Shown: positions 1 through 11,140, numbered from the stretch's first letter. The stretch is DNA of 64,000 nt from Semisulcospira habei (GCA_036245525.1 BTPG01000004.1:207668456-207732455); one strand, 5' to 3'. Notes: generated by a model from the sequence alone, not told the origin. Program-made: numbers and translations.

Positions 1-271
1 GCATAGAGGAGGTGAGGAGAGTGGGGGCGTCTGTCAGCATGTCCTCGTTGGGAAACACATGGTATGTGCATGATGCCTCAAGCCGCGACTTGGCCTTGAC
101 GCTGACTTCCGCCCCCAGGCACATCGTGGACAGTCGCCCTATGCTGACAGCATCACTGTGTTCTGAGTCACTTTGTTCGCGAAAAACAGTGCAGGGAGTC
201 ACCATCCTCTCCTGAGTGTGCTCTTCCTTCTGGTTGACTACCTTCTTTTTCTTGGTCTCCTTCTCTGTTAA
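1..271 (-). CDS. Partial coding exon of an unidentified gene
   Basis: On the minus strand one frame stays open for 90 codons from 271 to the window edge. It is preceded by a plausible acceptor (polypyrimidine then TAG at 274-272; a second AG at 266-265 would trim it slightly). The peptide starts Lys/Glu-rich (TEKETKKKKVVNQKEE) and then becomes a mixed, ordered-looking stretch (CLGAEVSVKAKSRLEASCTY). I do not recognise the family. The open frame is accessible by phase 0 at the first acceptor or phase 1 at the second. The minus-strand first exon at 29866-30722 ends in phase 2, so it cannot splice straight to this exon, though they could belong to one gene with exons between. Could also be a chance open frame. 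Confidence 0.45.
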
Positions 272-444
272 CTACAGAATACAGCAATAGATAACAGCTT
301 TCACAGAAATATCCAACAAGAAAGATTTATGTTTCACAAAAACCAGGACGAAAGAACTCGCATAGGTAAATTGTTGCCATCCATCTCCTCCCCAATCCCT
401 AATTGCCTCTCAACAATGTTTTACATTACGTGTTTTTAGTGACT
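272..444. other. Presumed intron sequence, nothing recognised
   Basis: AT-rich non-coding sequence upstream of the minus-strand exon; no repeat or gene seen. Confidence 0.4.
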
Positions 445-638
445 AACCCATTACATCTTGAGGCTGATTTTGTACAATTTGCTTATTGTCCAATGAAGGC
501 TACATCACGGATTTGGAGATAGGTCAACAATTTTAGTTCAAAGGTGGTGCCAGAATAGCTTGGCGCCTGGCACCACCCTTGAACTTTCATAGTCAAATTT
601 ATCTCAAGCAATGGGTGTATCAGAATGAAAAGGGTTAA
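445..638. mobile_element. Palindromic TTAA element, family A2
   Basis: Left end CTAACCC, right end GGGTTAA. The centre carries the hairpin core (arm TTCAAAGGTGGTGCCAGAAT), but the right arm is shortened so the loop region is lost. The same flanks occur at 49087-49307 and 55460-55672. Short, non-coding, inverted-repeat structure and TTAA ends fit a piggyBac-type non-autonomous element (inference). Confidence 0.6.
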
Positions 639-639
639 G

Positions 640-830
640 CAACAAAGACTTCACTTGCTTGCTGTCTACCACTTTTGGTGGTAGACAGCAAACAAAGTGA
701 AACACTGTCAACCAGCTACCCAGTAAGTAAAGGTCCTCGGCCCATGTCAGCAGCAGTGGGCTCGCACACGGCTGTGCACGGGCCCACTGTGGCCGTCGTG
801 GGCCCAAAGACGTTTTCCTACTGGGGTAAG
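640..830. repeat. Hairpin repeat, family E
   Basis: Begins with a small perfect hairpin (TGCTGTCTACCAC / GTGGTAGACAGCA, about 660-692), then a segment with GGGCCCACTGTGGCCGTCGT that recurs around 7725-7850 and, diverged, 41495-41576 and 47615-47695. AACACTGTCAACCAGCTACC at about 700 is the reverse complement of a segment near 7768. Confidence 0.5.
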
Positions 831-1182
831 CTTGAACATATTGTACCATATGATATCCTGTGTTCAAAGAGTTCATTGTGCGTCCTGATGTTATTCACCA
901 AATGGGGTTAGACAGCTGGTGAAAGAGGGAAACTTAACTAACTCCTTGACAAGGCTGCTTCAGTCTTTCTTACAAAACTGAAAGGTTATTACAAAATGGA
1001 CACACATTTACACTGCGTACAAATGTGACGCAATATACAGGCTGATTTCAGAAACATAACATTGCATACATATTACTCTTCCCATCATAATGACTTGGAA
1101 TGCAAAAAGTTTCTTCTCTAATGCCCCAAGCTGATCAAGTTTATGCATTAGATTGTTCAAGACTGTCTCTGTACCGCAAATT
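831..1182. other. Non-coding stretch, nothing recognised
   Basis: AT-rich, no supported gene; leads into the left half of a family C palindrome at 1183. Confidence 0.4.
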
Positions 1183-1216
1183 TTAACCCTCTGCATGTCG
1201 ATGTTTTTTTTTGCAT
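1183..1216. mobile_element. Left half of a family C palindrome (split)
   Basis: Starts TTAACCC; the matching right half is 7640-7700, ending GGGTTAA. The LTR retrotransposon lies exactly between them, flanked by the duplicated GCAT. Confidence 0.6.
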
Positions 1217-1849
1217 TGTAACATAGTGAACTGAACTCAGTGTCTGATCTGTACTCACCATCACTATATTTCACAGCAATCTATACTCACTATACTGTAT
1301 TTGACATTGGCTTGCCACCGGTTGTACTCTTGACATGCTGCACCCGACTGCTGGTGGGGTAAGTTTATTGTCTATTTTATTTTTTGATTATTATATTTTT
1401 GATTATTATAATTATGATCGTATGTATGTCGGATTAGAATGATTTTTGTGTGTTTGGTGTTAGGATTGAATGGTGTCGTTTGATTATGTTTATAGGATTC
1501 TCCCTGATCAATCTGTTGTAGACTGCGTGAGTCTTGGAGCAGATTGATCAGTGTGTGCTCTTTAATATTTATAGTGTTCATTCTTAAGTGTATTTTGTAG
1601 ATTGTTCTGGTTTTGATTCGGAATCATTTGGTTTTGTAACTATTTTTGTCAATGTTATCGATTCATTATTTTGTGTGCATGGTTACATGATTTATATAGA
1701 AAAGTGAATGTTATATTTATTTATATCAGTTATATTTATGTGGTGTTAATATGTACTTTCGATGTTTATTTATTTATGTTGATTTGTCTTTGTCAGGGTT
1801 TTGCTTAATAAACAAAAGGAACCCTTACTGCGACTTCACGCCTGTTACA
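1217..1849 (+). repeat. 5' LTR
   Basis: 633 bp, TG...CA ends with inverted TGTAACA/TGTTACA. Contains a polyadenylation signal AATAAA at 1807-1812 close to its 3' end. The 3' LTR at 7011-7639 is near-identical. Confidence 0.93.
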
Positions 1850-1851
1850 TC

Positions 1852-1865
1852 TGGTGTCAGAAGTG
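1852..1865 (+). promoter_or_regulatory. Primer-binding site
   Basis: TGGTGTCAGAAGTG two bases after the 5' LTR is complementary to a tRNA 3' end ending in CCA. The acceptor-stem complement looks most like tRNA-Leu, but I could not compare it with tRNAs of this species. Confidence 0.65.
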
Positions 1866-1882
1866 ACTCAACCCCCATCAGC

Positions 1883-2818
1883 ATGGAGGATCGGAAGGTG
1901 GACACAACAGCAGTCGAGGACCTCCAGCGGAAGGTGGCCGAGCTTCAGGCACAGCTGGATGCAGACCGGGGCCAACTGTCAGCGTCATGCAGGACAGCAC
2001 AGCCCAGCGCTTTCGTCCTTTCCGACCAAGCGAGGATCGCGTGCTTCTGTGACAGGCCACGTGATGCAGGCGACATCACTCTGCAAGACTGGCTGGACGA
2101 CATCCATGCTGCTATCAGTTCGCGCAGGATCGAGGGCACCGACAGATCAGCCTTCATTCTGGAACACCTTGGTGGCAAGGCGAGACGGGAGATCGTGGGC
2201 AGAGGTGGCATCAGCCTCTCGGGGGATAGGATCTTGTCCATCCTGGAGAAAGTTTTTGGTGATGGCGCATCACTTCCCAGATTACAGTCGCAGTTCTACT
2301 CCTATCGACAGGACAAGGAGGATCTGCTGACATGCTCACACAATCTTGCTGTTCTGGCGGACAAGATTCAAGGTGTAGAAAAAGACTCTGCTTTTTCCAA
2401 GTGGAAGGACATTATTTTGAAAGAGAGGCTTGCGGAAGCAGTTGCAGATGTCACTCTAAGGAGAGAGCTGCGACGGCTGAATGAGGAGGTCCCTACACTG
2501 ACGTTCTTTGATCTCCGTGATAAAGCCGTCCAGTGGATGGGTACCCCAGCGGCACTGCGTCCACGTCTGGAAGAGAAACAGACCCATAGTGAGCTCCTGG
2601 ACATCCTAAAGTCTCAGCAGCAGCAGATCGCTCAGCTCACAGCTCAGCTGGAGGGCCTTACACGCCGTCACCAAGCAGAGGGCACAGCACGGAGCCAGCC
2701 AGGGGAAGCCCGTCGATGCTACATCTGTCATGCAACAGGACACCTTCAACGGCACTGTCCACAGTGTCAGCAGAGCGGCCGAAGACAACCGTTAAACGGG
2801 AGACACCTGCCATTGTGA
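1883..2818 (+). CDS. gag: Retrotransposon Gag
   Basis: Structural protein of the LTR element, expected to form the cytoplasmic particle and bind its RNA. Start chosen at ATG 1883, the first Met after the primer-binding site, giving 311 residues; an upstream extension would run back through the LTR. Residues about 8-30 look like a short coiled coil (VEDLQRKVAELQAQL), with another Gln-rich helix near 240-260. A single CCHC zinc knuckle with C-x2-C-x4-H-x4-C spacing lies at about residues 279-292 (CYICHATGHLQRHC). The frame is intact. It overlaps pol, which lies in the -1 frame. Confidence 0.88.
   Translation: MEDRKVDTTAVEDLQRKVAELQAQLDADRGQLSASCRTAQPSAFVLSDQARIACFCDRPRDAGDITLQDWLDDIHAAISSRRIEGTDRSAFILEHLGGKARREIVGRGGISLSGDRILSILEKVFGDGASLPRLQSQFYSYRQDKEDLLTCSHNLAVLADKIQGVEKDSAFSKWKDIILKERLAEAVADVTLRRELRRLNEEVPTLTFFDLRDKAVQWMGTPAALRPRLEEKQTHSELLDILKSQQQQIAQLTAQLEGLTRRHQAEGTARSQPGEARRCYICHATGHLQRHCPQCQQSGRRQPLNGRHLPL
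2791..2797 (+). promoter_or_regulatory. Candidate -1 ribosomal frameshift site GTTAAAC
   Basis: Within the gag/pol overlap, read G TTA AAC in the gag frame. Pol is in the -1 frame. GUUAAAC is a known slippery heptamer in nidoviruses (equine arteritis virus); use here is inference. Confidence 0.4.
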
Positions 2819-5532
2819 GCCAGATGACAGGTGGACGAGGTCAATATGCTAGTGGCTCATCACGGCTGGAGAAAGCTGTTGGAGAGTGTCCAGTGGTAAC
2901 TATAAACATTGGGGGGAGTGATGTAAAATGTCTTGTTGATACAGGCGCACAGGTTTCAACCTTGACTGAGACATTCTTTAGACATGTTTTTAGTGACACA
3001 ACACACATTGATGATGTTTCCCCTTACCTAAAGGTTTCCGGCGCTCAAGGCCTCGAGGTGCCATTTATTGGTTATGTAGAGCTAGACATTACAGTGATGA
3101 ATAGAACTTTACCCAATATGGCATTCTTAGTGGTTAGAGATCCTCAGGGTGTCATGGCCGAGAGGAAGAAGAAGGTACCCGGTGTGCTCGGTTCCAACAT
3201 CTTAAGACACCTGAAGACTGTCGAGGGAGGTAGCCATCCGGACTCGACTCTATGGCAAGGCGTAAGTGCCCTGTATGAAGAGAACGCCATTTCCGTGTCA
3301 AGCGACAGTTACGTGAAACCACTGGGGAGACGGCCCGTTCTGATCCCAGCACGCAGCCTAAAAGTAATCTCATGCACAACCAAGCCAGCTGCGCCGGGTA
3401 CTACGCGCGACATTCTAGTCGAGCCATCGGACAAGCTGTACCTTCCGGCCGGAATCGGAGTTGGGAGATGCCTCTCTCAACTCAGCGATAAAGGGGTCGT
3501 ACCAGTTCAGGTCGCTAATGTCAGTGACAGAGATATCTACCTCAAACCCTACGTCCCTATAGCATGTGCAGCTGAAGCCGACACCCCGCACCAGTACAGC
3601 GTGACTGTAACACAGGAAGAAATCCTCATCGAGGAAGCCACAGTACTGCCATCACACGATGCACTTAGAGACATCATGTCTGAAGTATCTGTCGGCGACA
3701 TCACCCAAGAGCAGGGCCTGCGTCTCTCTACACTCCTCCACAGTTATGAGCATGTTTTTAGCAGAGGCGAGGATGACCTTGGCTTCTGCGATCTAATCCA
3801 TCATCGTATCGTAACGGATCATGACACGGCCGTCAAGGTCCCACACCGCAGGATCCCACCCCAGTACTGGGCTGAAGTGAGGGACTATTTGCAGTCTGCT
3901 TTGAAACAGGGCATCATCCGCGAGTCATGAAGCCCTTATGCCTCACAGTGCGTTATTGCGAAAAAGAAAAATGGCAAGATCCGCTTTTGCGTTGATTATA
4001 GGGGATTGAATACTAAGACACACAAAGACGCATACCCTTTGCCCAGAATCGAGGAGGCCCTGGATGTGCTGAAAGGATCTAAATACTTCTGCAGCCTGGA
4101 TCTAGCTCATGGCTTTAACCAGATTCCAGTGGCGCAAGAAGATATAGAAAAAACGGCGTTCCGGGTCGGCACTGGAGGTCTCTATGAATACACCAGAATG
4201 GCCTTCGGGCTTTGTAATGCCCCGGCCACATTCATGAGGGTAATGGACAAGATTTTTGGTGATCAGAACTTCCAGACCCTACTCATTTACGTTGACGACC
4301 TCCTGGTATTTGGGAAAAGCTTCGACGAGACGCTGGAAAGACTGGGAATGGTGCTATCAAGGCTCTCAAACTTCAACTTAAAGGCACAGCCCAACAAATG
4401 CCACCTGTTTTTCAGCCGTCAGCATTATCTTGGTCATATGGTTACACCTGAGGGAATACTACCCGACCCAGACAAAGTCTCCGCAGTGGCAGATTGGCAG
4501 CTGCCCGCCAGCGAGAAAGACTTACGGGCTTACCTCGGGCTGACCTCGTATTACCGCCGATTTATACCTGGCTTCGCTCAGATCGCAGCCCCTTTGCACG
4601 CTCTGCTGAATAAAACACCAGGCTCGGGACGCAGCAAACGTCTGAGCGGATGGAACGAGCAATGTACGCAGGCATTCCAGACCATGAAGCAAAAGCTAAC
4701 AGCCCCAGTCCTCGGCTACCCAGATTTTACTCTGCCCTACAGCCTGGAGATTGATGCCAGCCTCCAAGGCCTGGGAGCTGTGTTATCACAAGAACAGACC
4801 GGAAAGCGAGTTGTCATTGGCTACGCCAGCAGGGGACTCAGGGAAAAAGAGACATCCATGAAAAGGTACAGCAGCATGAAGTTGGAATTGCTTGCGCTCC
4901 GCTGGGCAGTCACGGAGAAATTCAGAGATCTTCTGCAGGGCAGCACCTTCACGGTCTATACTGATAACAATCCTCTCAGCTACATCCAGACATCCGCTAA
5001 GCTAGGTGCAGCAGAGACTCGCTGGGCCGCAGAACTGGCCAACTTTAATTTCACAGTGAAATACCGCTCTGGGCGATCTAATGGGAACGCGGACGCACTC
5101 AGCAGAAGGGAGGTCCATGTCGAGCAATTGATGGCAGAATGCGACGAGCCTCAAGCTGCAGCCACCGCCGTACCAAATGAAATTAGAACAGCCATCGTAA
5201 ACCTCACTCCAGAATTTGTTCTGCACGAAATCCAGGTCAGGTCTACGCATACTTCTGCTCCTTCCTCCCTACCAGCAGCTGACCTGCCCAGGTTGCAACA
5301 GCATGATCCCACATTGAAAAGGGTCTGGCAGCTCTACAGAATTGGTCACAAACCCACCAAACGACAAGCAGCTAGGGAAAACCCCAACGTGCGGAAAATA
5401 ATCCGCTGTTGGAACCAGCTAAGGGACCGGGATGGAACCCTTTATAGGGTGGCGCAGGACAACGGTAGACGTACTCCAGGTCCTCCTTCCTTCATCACTG
5501 AAACCAGACGTTCTGAAAGCAGTCCACGATGA
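2798..5532 (+). pseudogene. pol: Pol, protease-reverse transcriptase-RNase H part, interrupted
   Basis: Copies element RNA into DNA. The aspartic protease active site (LVDTGAQ) is at about 2932-2952. An in-frame TGA at 3928-3930 falls just before the reverse transcriptase; the frame continues open on the far side with the YVDD catalytic box at 4288-4299. RNase H follows (acidic residues in LEIDAS near 4746 and YTDNN near 4958). The frame then closes at 5532, and integrase continues in another frame from about 5432, so a small indel lies in the overlap. The stop is consistent with one C-to-T change at a CpG (inference). Apart from these two breaks the domains look well preserved. Confidence 0.9.
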
Positions 5533-7000
5533 TGCCGGGCACCCAGCAGCGGAGAAGACTTGCAAGCTTGCCCAGGGGAGGTGTTTTTGGCCAGGCATGA
5601 TGGCTGATATCACCAGGTGCACAAATGATTGTGGAAGATGTTTCTTTGCAAAGGAAGGGAGAAGAGTCCACACCACCATGGGAACGCTCACCGCCACCCA
5701 TCCTCTAGAAGTCCTCGCAATGGATTTCACTCTTCTCGAACGTTCAACCAGTGGCCTGGAGAACGTGTTGGTACTGACCGATGTCTTCACGAAATTCACT
5801 CAAGCAGTCCCTTGCAAAGACCAAACAGCACAGAGTGTAGCGAAAGCCCTGGTAAACAGCTGGTTTCTCAAGTATGGCATACCCAAATGTCTGCACAGCG
5901 ACCAAGGGAGGAATTTTGAGGGTGATGTCATAAAGGAACTATGCAAGCTGTATGGCATCGACAAGAGTCGCACCACACCATTTCACCCAAGCGGAAATGG
6001 CCAATGTGAGCGCTTCAATAGAACCATGCACGACCGACTGCGAACACTCCCCGAAAGAGCGAAACGAAGATGGCCGGAACATTTGCCAGAGCTGGTCTTC
6101 TTCTATAATGCAACAGTTCACTCAACAACTGGATACACCCCATACTTCCTGTTCTTTGGCCGAGACCCTTACCTGCCCATCAACAGCCTTCTTGGAATTC
6201 CTGGTGATGGAGTTTTGACGGATTCTCCCGTTAGGGTTGATGACTGGCTCGCAGAGCACCAGAAGCGTCTCCAGCAAGCCCACAAACTGGCACAGCAGCT
6301 GACGGATAGAGAGGTCTCAAGGCGACAGGAAGCTGCGGCCTCAAGGGTTAATGATGACGGCATTGCAGAGGGGACGACTGTTTATGCTCGCAATCGTCAG
6401 GTCAGAGGTCGAAACAAGATCCAAGACGCGTGGAATAGTGAACCGTACACAGTTTTCCGGAGGCCAGATTCACAAGGAAACACTTACATGGTGCAATCTG
6501 CGGACGGTGGCGGATCTGTTAGGACACTACATCGTACCGAACTACTCGTACCGCGATCGCCAGTGCAGCAAAGACCTCAGCCAACAGCCTCTTCTCCATC
6601 ACCGTTGTCAACGAGCGACAGTGGTGACGAAAGTCCGGAGTCCCCATCAAGGCCAGACTCTGTGCGTGACCATCAAATTCTCACCACAAATGGTGACAGC
6701 GACAACAACCAGAGCTGTGATACCACTGCTGGTGACATGAGACAACAGGTCAGAGATGGAGCTTCACCCTCAGGACGTGACCCCGGCAATGCTCAAGCAG
6801 GGGAGCGTAGCATTCCCCGGAGATCGACACGCCACAACAAGGGGTATCATAGCAACCCTCACCATCTCCCAGTTACAGCCATCCAGCAAGAAATGGGACT
6901 GTTTGAGAAACTGTTGACGACGCAAACTCTCCTGATGAAGATTCTCCTAGAAAAAGGCATGGCAGGATATTTAGATGTTGTCGAGGACGCCAACTGTTAG
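5432..7000 (+). pseudogene. pol: Pol, integrase part, frame-shifted relative to reverse transcriptase
   Basis: Inserts the cDNA into chromosomes. The zinc-binding HHCC region is at about 5525-5640 (HDDAGH ... CTNDCGRC). The DDE catalytic core is complete: Asp in MDFT near 5722, Asp in SDQGRNFE near 5900, Glu in GQCERFN near 6010. The C-terminal part (about 6380-6560) resembles the GPY/F-type module, and a low-complexity tail reaches the stop at 6998-7000. There is no initiator of its own; it was once continuous with the upstream frame. Confidence 0.88.
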
Positions 7001-7008
7001 CAGGGGAG
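7001..7008 (+). promoter_or_regulatory. Polypurine tract
   Basis: CAGGGGAG just before the 3' LTR, in the position expected for plus-strand DNA priming. Confidence 0.55.
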
Positions 7009-7010
7009 TC

Positions 7011-7639
7011 TGTAACATAGTGAACTGAACTCAGTGTCTGATCTGTACTCACCATCACTATATTTCACAGCAATCTATACTCACTATACTGTATTTGACA
7101 TTGGCTTGCCACCGGTTGTACTCTTGACATGCTGCACCCGACTGCTGGTGGGGTAAGTTTATTGTCTATTTTATTTGATTATTATATTTTTGATTATTAT
7201 AATTATGATCGTATGTATGTCGGATTAGAATGATTTTTGTGTGTTTGGTGTTAGGATTGAATGGTGTTGTTTGATTATGTTTATAGCATTCTTCCTGATC
7301 AATCTGTTGTAGACTGTGTGAGTCTTGGAGCAGATTGATCAGTGTGTGCTCTTTAATATTTATAGTGTTCATTCTTAAGTGTATTTTGTAGATTGTTCTG
7401 GTTTTGATTCGGAATCATTTGGTTTTGTAACTATTTTTGTCAATGTTATCGATTCATTATTTTGTGTGCATGGTTACATGATTTATATAGAAAAGTGAAT
7501 GTTATATTTATTTATATCAGTTATATCTATGTGGTGTTAATATGTACTTTCGATGTTTATTTATTATGTTGATTTGTCTTTGTTAGGGTTTTGCTTAATA
7601 AACAAAAGGAACCCTTACTGCGACTTCACACCTGTTACA
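7011..7639 (+). repeat. 3' LTR
   Basis: 629 bp, near-identical to the 5' LTR; lacks 3 bp of a T-run and 1 bp of a TTA-rich stretch found in the 5' copy. Confidence 0.93.
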
Positions 7640-7700
7640 GCATCAATGATTCCTGCTTAACCATTGTGATGAAAACAACTCCTGACACACAAAGGGTTAA
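7640..7700. mobile_element. Right half of a split family C palindrome
   Basis: Contains GATTCCTGC and ends ACACAAAGGGTTAA; continues the palindrome begun at 1183-1216. Confidence 0.6.
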
Positions 7701-7860
7701 AAGATGGGGATTCTGGACCTGAAACACACAACTGCGCATGGGCCCTCTGCGGCCATCGTGGGCCTGAGGGTAGCTGGTTGACAGTGTTTCAGGTCCAGAA
7801 TCCCCATCTTTTAACTGCCCACTGCGGCCATCATGGGCCCAAAGACGTTTTGCTACTTGT
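7701..7860. repeat. Hairpin repeat, family E
   Basis: About 30-bp inverted arms (AAGATGGGGATTCTGGACCT and its complement near 7787-7816) enclose a GGGCCCTCTGCGGCCATCGT segment, which is partly repeated again at 7817-7845. Confidence 0.55.
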
Positions 7861-8039
7861 AAGCTCAGAAGCTAACAACACTTACATCTATCTCTAGTAT
7901 AACGACAACCTAAACCATAGGAAAGGGGCTCTTAGAAGGCATGTGTGACTAAAGTACTGTCTTGTTTTCACTGCAAAACTTAGGTTTCCCATGCCACTTG
8001 TGAGTAGTCCCCAAACAGACCAATTTGGGGAGTGTGCCA

Positions 8040-8663
8040 CAAATTCTGATCTTGGAGCAGAGTGTGATGTTTCTGTCTTTCCATATGGTCTTCAATCTTG
8101 TCAAAGCTGTTGTTGTCTGCGCAATCCTGGACAGTATTTCTGGTTTTGACAAGATTGAAGACCATATGGAAAGACAGAAACATCACACTCTGCTCCAAGA
8201 TCAGACTGATGCGCTCCTTAGTCATCTCAGTGTTCTTGTATGCCTGCGAGTCATGGACCCTCACAGCAAACCTTGAAAGGAGGTTACAAGCCACTGAAGT
8301 GAGATGTTTTCGAAGGCTGCTCGGCATCTCATACAGAGATCACATCACAAACGAGGAAGTGGGAAGCAGAATCAGGCAAGCCATCGGGCCCTATGAAGAC
8401 TTATTAGCCATTGTGAGAAAACGCAAACTGAAGTGAATGGGCATGTCACGCGTTCAGCAGGGCTTGCCAAAACAATCCTGCAAGGCACTGTGCAAGGAGG
8501 ACGAAGGAGAGGAAGACAGAGGAAAAGATGGGAGGACAATATCTCAGAGTGGACAGGACTCAAGCTGGGCGATACGCTGAGAATGGCAGAGAACAGAGAG
8601 GATTGGAGGGAGCTGGTTGCCAAGTCATCAGTGGTGCCCCAACGGTCGGCAAGACTACGGGAT

Positions 8664-8715
<52 letters not shown>
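8040..8715 (+). mobile_element. LINE 3' fragment with a foldback arm and GATA tail
   Basis: The frame at about 8140-8435 and then 8433-8675 encodes the C-terminal end of an APE-type LINE reverse transcriptase (LYACESWTLTANLERRLQAT, then GHVTRSAGLAK and GRQRKRWED), with a frame break at about 8432. Some 58 bp of this sequence (8146-8206) is repeated in inverted orientation at about 8048-8105. The fragment ends in a (GATA)n tract, as short-repeat LINE tails do. 5'-truncated and dead. Confidence 0.75.
8661..8715. repeat. (GATA)n microsatellite
   Basis: About 13 GATA units immediately after the LINE fragment. Confidence 0.9.
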
Positions 8716-9201
8716 CCACAAATTATGCTATGCATCTCATTCCACAGTAAGGTACTTGGGGCATACTCCCACAGTGATCATCTCATTTGAACAGCATACT
8801 TGTGGTGTACTCCTCTCTAAATGGGTATAATACCCAATTAAATTTCACACAACGGTAGGGAAATTTTCTGTAAGGGAATTCAACCACCCAAACACGTGAA
8901 TATTCAACAGAAAATACTTTAACTGCCACATTAACCTATTTAGCCATAGGACCCTGCAGCAGGAGATGGATTGATGATCAATCCATTTAGTCGTTCGACA
9001 AAGCCTCCAAAAATTTGGAAATGAAGGTTAATTGTAAATTTCAATTACAATGGTGTCTATTGACTACCAGACAGCTAAGACATTAAACTTGGGAGAGCAT
9101 TAAGTATTTTCTTTGGTTTTGAGGCTTAAATCGACATACCCGTTAGCTGTTTGGCTGTTGACAGCACTTTTTGCTGGGATGATTCCTGCAGCATTCCCTA
9201 A
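8716..9201. other. Non-coding, nothing clear
   Basis: AT-rich sequence; near 9147-9195 a decayed family C remnant (GCTGTTTGGCTGTTGACAGC, GATGATTCCTGCAG). Confidence 0.4.
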
Positions 9202-9760
9202 ACGAGAATGGCAAAACCCTCAAGGCTTACGTACATGACCAATCCACATAATGACCTTTGTGACCTTGACCTTCCAACAGATCACTGAAATAAGCAAGTG
9301 TTTAAGTGTTGCATTTGTACCTGCAAAATCCATGTTTTCTCAAATTATACACATTTTTCACTTTTGTTAACCTCCTGTGACCCATGACCTTTTGGGTAGT
9401 GACCCAAATTAGTATACACAGAAAGGTCTTATCATCAGCTACCTTTCTGCCAAATTTGGTTTAAAAGTTTTGAAAAAATCCTGATAAAAACTAAAATTCT
9501 ACAAAAACAAAGACATTTTCACATCATTTGTTGATCTCTTGTGATCCTTGACCTTTCCAAGAGGTCATCCAAGTTAGCATGCATAGGATGGTCTTACCAT
9601 TAGGTATCTCTGTACCACGTTTGGGATGGAAGTTATAAATAGAATTTGAGAAAAAACAATTTTTGTCAAAAAATGGCTATTTGTGACCTATTTCCTGATA
9701 TGGCGACCCTTGTCCTTTCCAAGGGGTCATCCAAATTAGTATGCATCAGAGCATGGAATT
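9202..9760 (+). repeat. Tandem-type dispersed repeat, block 1
   Basis: Starts GAGAATGGCAAAACCCTCAA and holds several degenerate units with TGACCTTTCCAAG-like and 'ggtcttaccatcaggtatct'-like signatures about 165-170 bp apart. Same family as 15812-16620, 22715-23300, 28790-29545 and, inverted, 43250-44345. Non-coding. Confidence 0.7.
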
Positions 9761-10657
9761 ACCCATACTGAAAAAAGAGGAAACCCATTTTCACTAGGGG
9801 GGTCCAGGGACATGACCCCCGTGAAAATTTTACATTAAAATTTGTGCAATCTGGTGCATTTTAGAGAGAAACTGAGCATTTTAACCACCTAAAAATCGTG
9901 CCTTTTTTCTTATTTTTTGGGTGCACTATTTTTTTGTTCTTTTTGTGTGTCAAAGGTTTAAAAGTATACTAAAAGTATTCAACAGAATATATCCAAATGA
10001 TTATTGAAAATACATCTGAATGTCTTTCCATTTTTTATTTTTGAGTTTTCTTATCAATAAGTTATATATGTATATATTTTTTCTTTAATAATCTCTGATT
10101 AATCAGGTGTAAACATGGATTCCTTTTCTCTCTTATTTAATACTATGTACCACATACTTTGATCACACTTTACTGGAAATACATTGTAATTAATTTATTC
10201 ATAAATTAAATAAAATTGCTGAACAGGTAAACTTCAAGAGCATTAAAAAAAAAATTTTAAAAAAATATTCGCAAACTAAAATAGTGAATTTGCCAAACAT
10301 TTGAAACATGTCACAAAAGAGGACACATAAAACACATCAAAACAAACAATTCCAAACATAAATTTTTAGAAGCATGGGCCAAATGCACTTTTGGCATTGA
10401 AACATCATTGCCTTTCTCAAGTTTCTGCAACCCAAAGTCCGCGTCTAAGTGCAGCGTAGTTAATATAAACTCTGCACAGTTTGCAATACGCCAGCCCACA
10501 GGCTGTAATCTTGTGAATATACTGAGCGAGGCGCTCGAAGTTTACGGTTTTCTCGAGCCAAGTCCATCTCCAAATATTCTTGGCTCCAGAATTGTCTATT
10601 CTGTTACCGCGTTTAGGTATTTTTCTCTCCGGCATATTGACCAGACTACAACTACCA
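9761..10657. other. Non-coding AT-rich sequence
   Basis: No gene supported. AT-rich, with an A-run near 10243-10265. Confidence 0.35.
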
Positions 10658-11140
10658 GCCACGGAACACAGTGCCGTTTCCATACTGTCCAGTATCTTAG
10701 CCATAGTCATAGTCAGTCCCAGGCATCCCCTAATATTTCAATCCCCTAAAAAACACTACCGCCCACCAGATGCACATTTGCCATGCACAAAATAACACAC
10801 AAAAAACAGCACATTGACAGTCTAATTTCTTGGCTATGAACCTGATTCCTTACCAACCCCACACCCAAGCACAGCTGAAATCAGCGTGCCCCTCAAATCA
10901 CTACGTCAACGGCAACTCAACATAGGCCCACAATTGTCCACTGGATAAGCTCACTACCGCAAAGCACCAAACAAAGCACCAAACATAAATCAAAGCACCA
11001 AACATGTCTCCTCTCATCTAACCAGAACTTTCTAGCAAATTCCAACATTCAGCCCTACTACAAATTTTCAAACAAGGCAAAACTTATTTTTTAAAACACC
11101 GGTCCTCTTACTGCCTCAACTGCCAAATTTGAATATGTAA
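10658..11140 (+). repeat. Dispersed repeat, copy 1 of a local duplication
   Basis: Closely matches 12755-12942 followed by 15232-15520 (shared landmarks GGAACACAGTGCCGTTTC, AGCACAGCTGAAATCAGCGT, ACACCGGTCCTCTTACTGCC). Copy 2 is interrupted by a LINE; this copy is the uninterrupted form. No coding capacity seen. Confidence 0.8.

Larger units (their letters stand above)
1217..7639 (+). mobile_element. Ty3/gypsy LTR retrotransposon, recent insertion
   Basis: Two LTRs (1217-1849, 7011-7639) begin TGTAACA and end TGTTACA, and differ by about 7 substitutions and 2 small indels by eye, so the insertion is young. A 4-bp target duplication GCAT lies at 1213-1216 and 7640-7643. Internal order is primer-binding site, gag with a CCHC knuckle, protease, reverse transcriptase, RNase H, integrase, polypurine tract; this order (integrase last) defines Ty3/gypsy. 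Pol is broken by an in-frame TGA at 3928-3930 and a frame change near 5432-5532, so this copy should not be autonomous. It sits inside an older family C palindrome. Confidence 0.95.
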
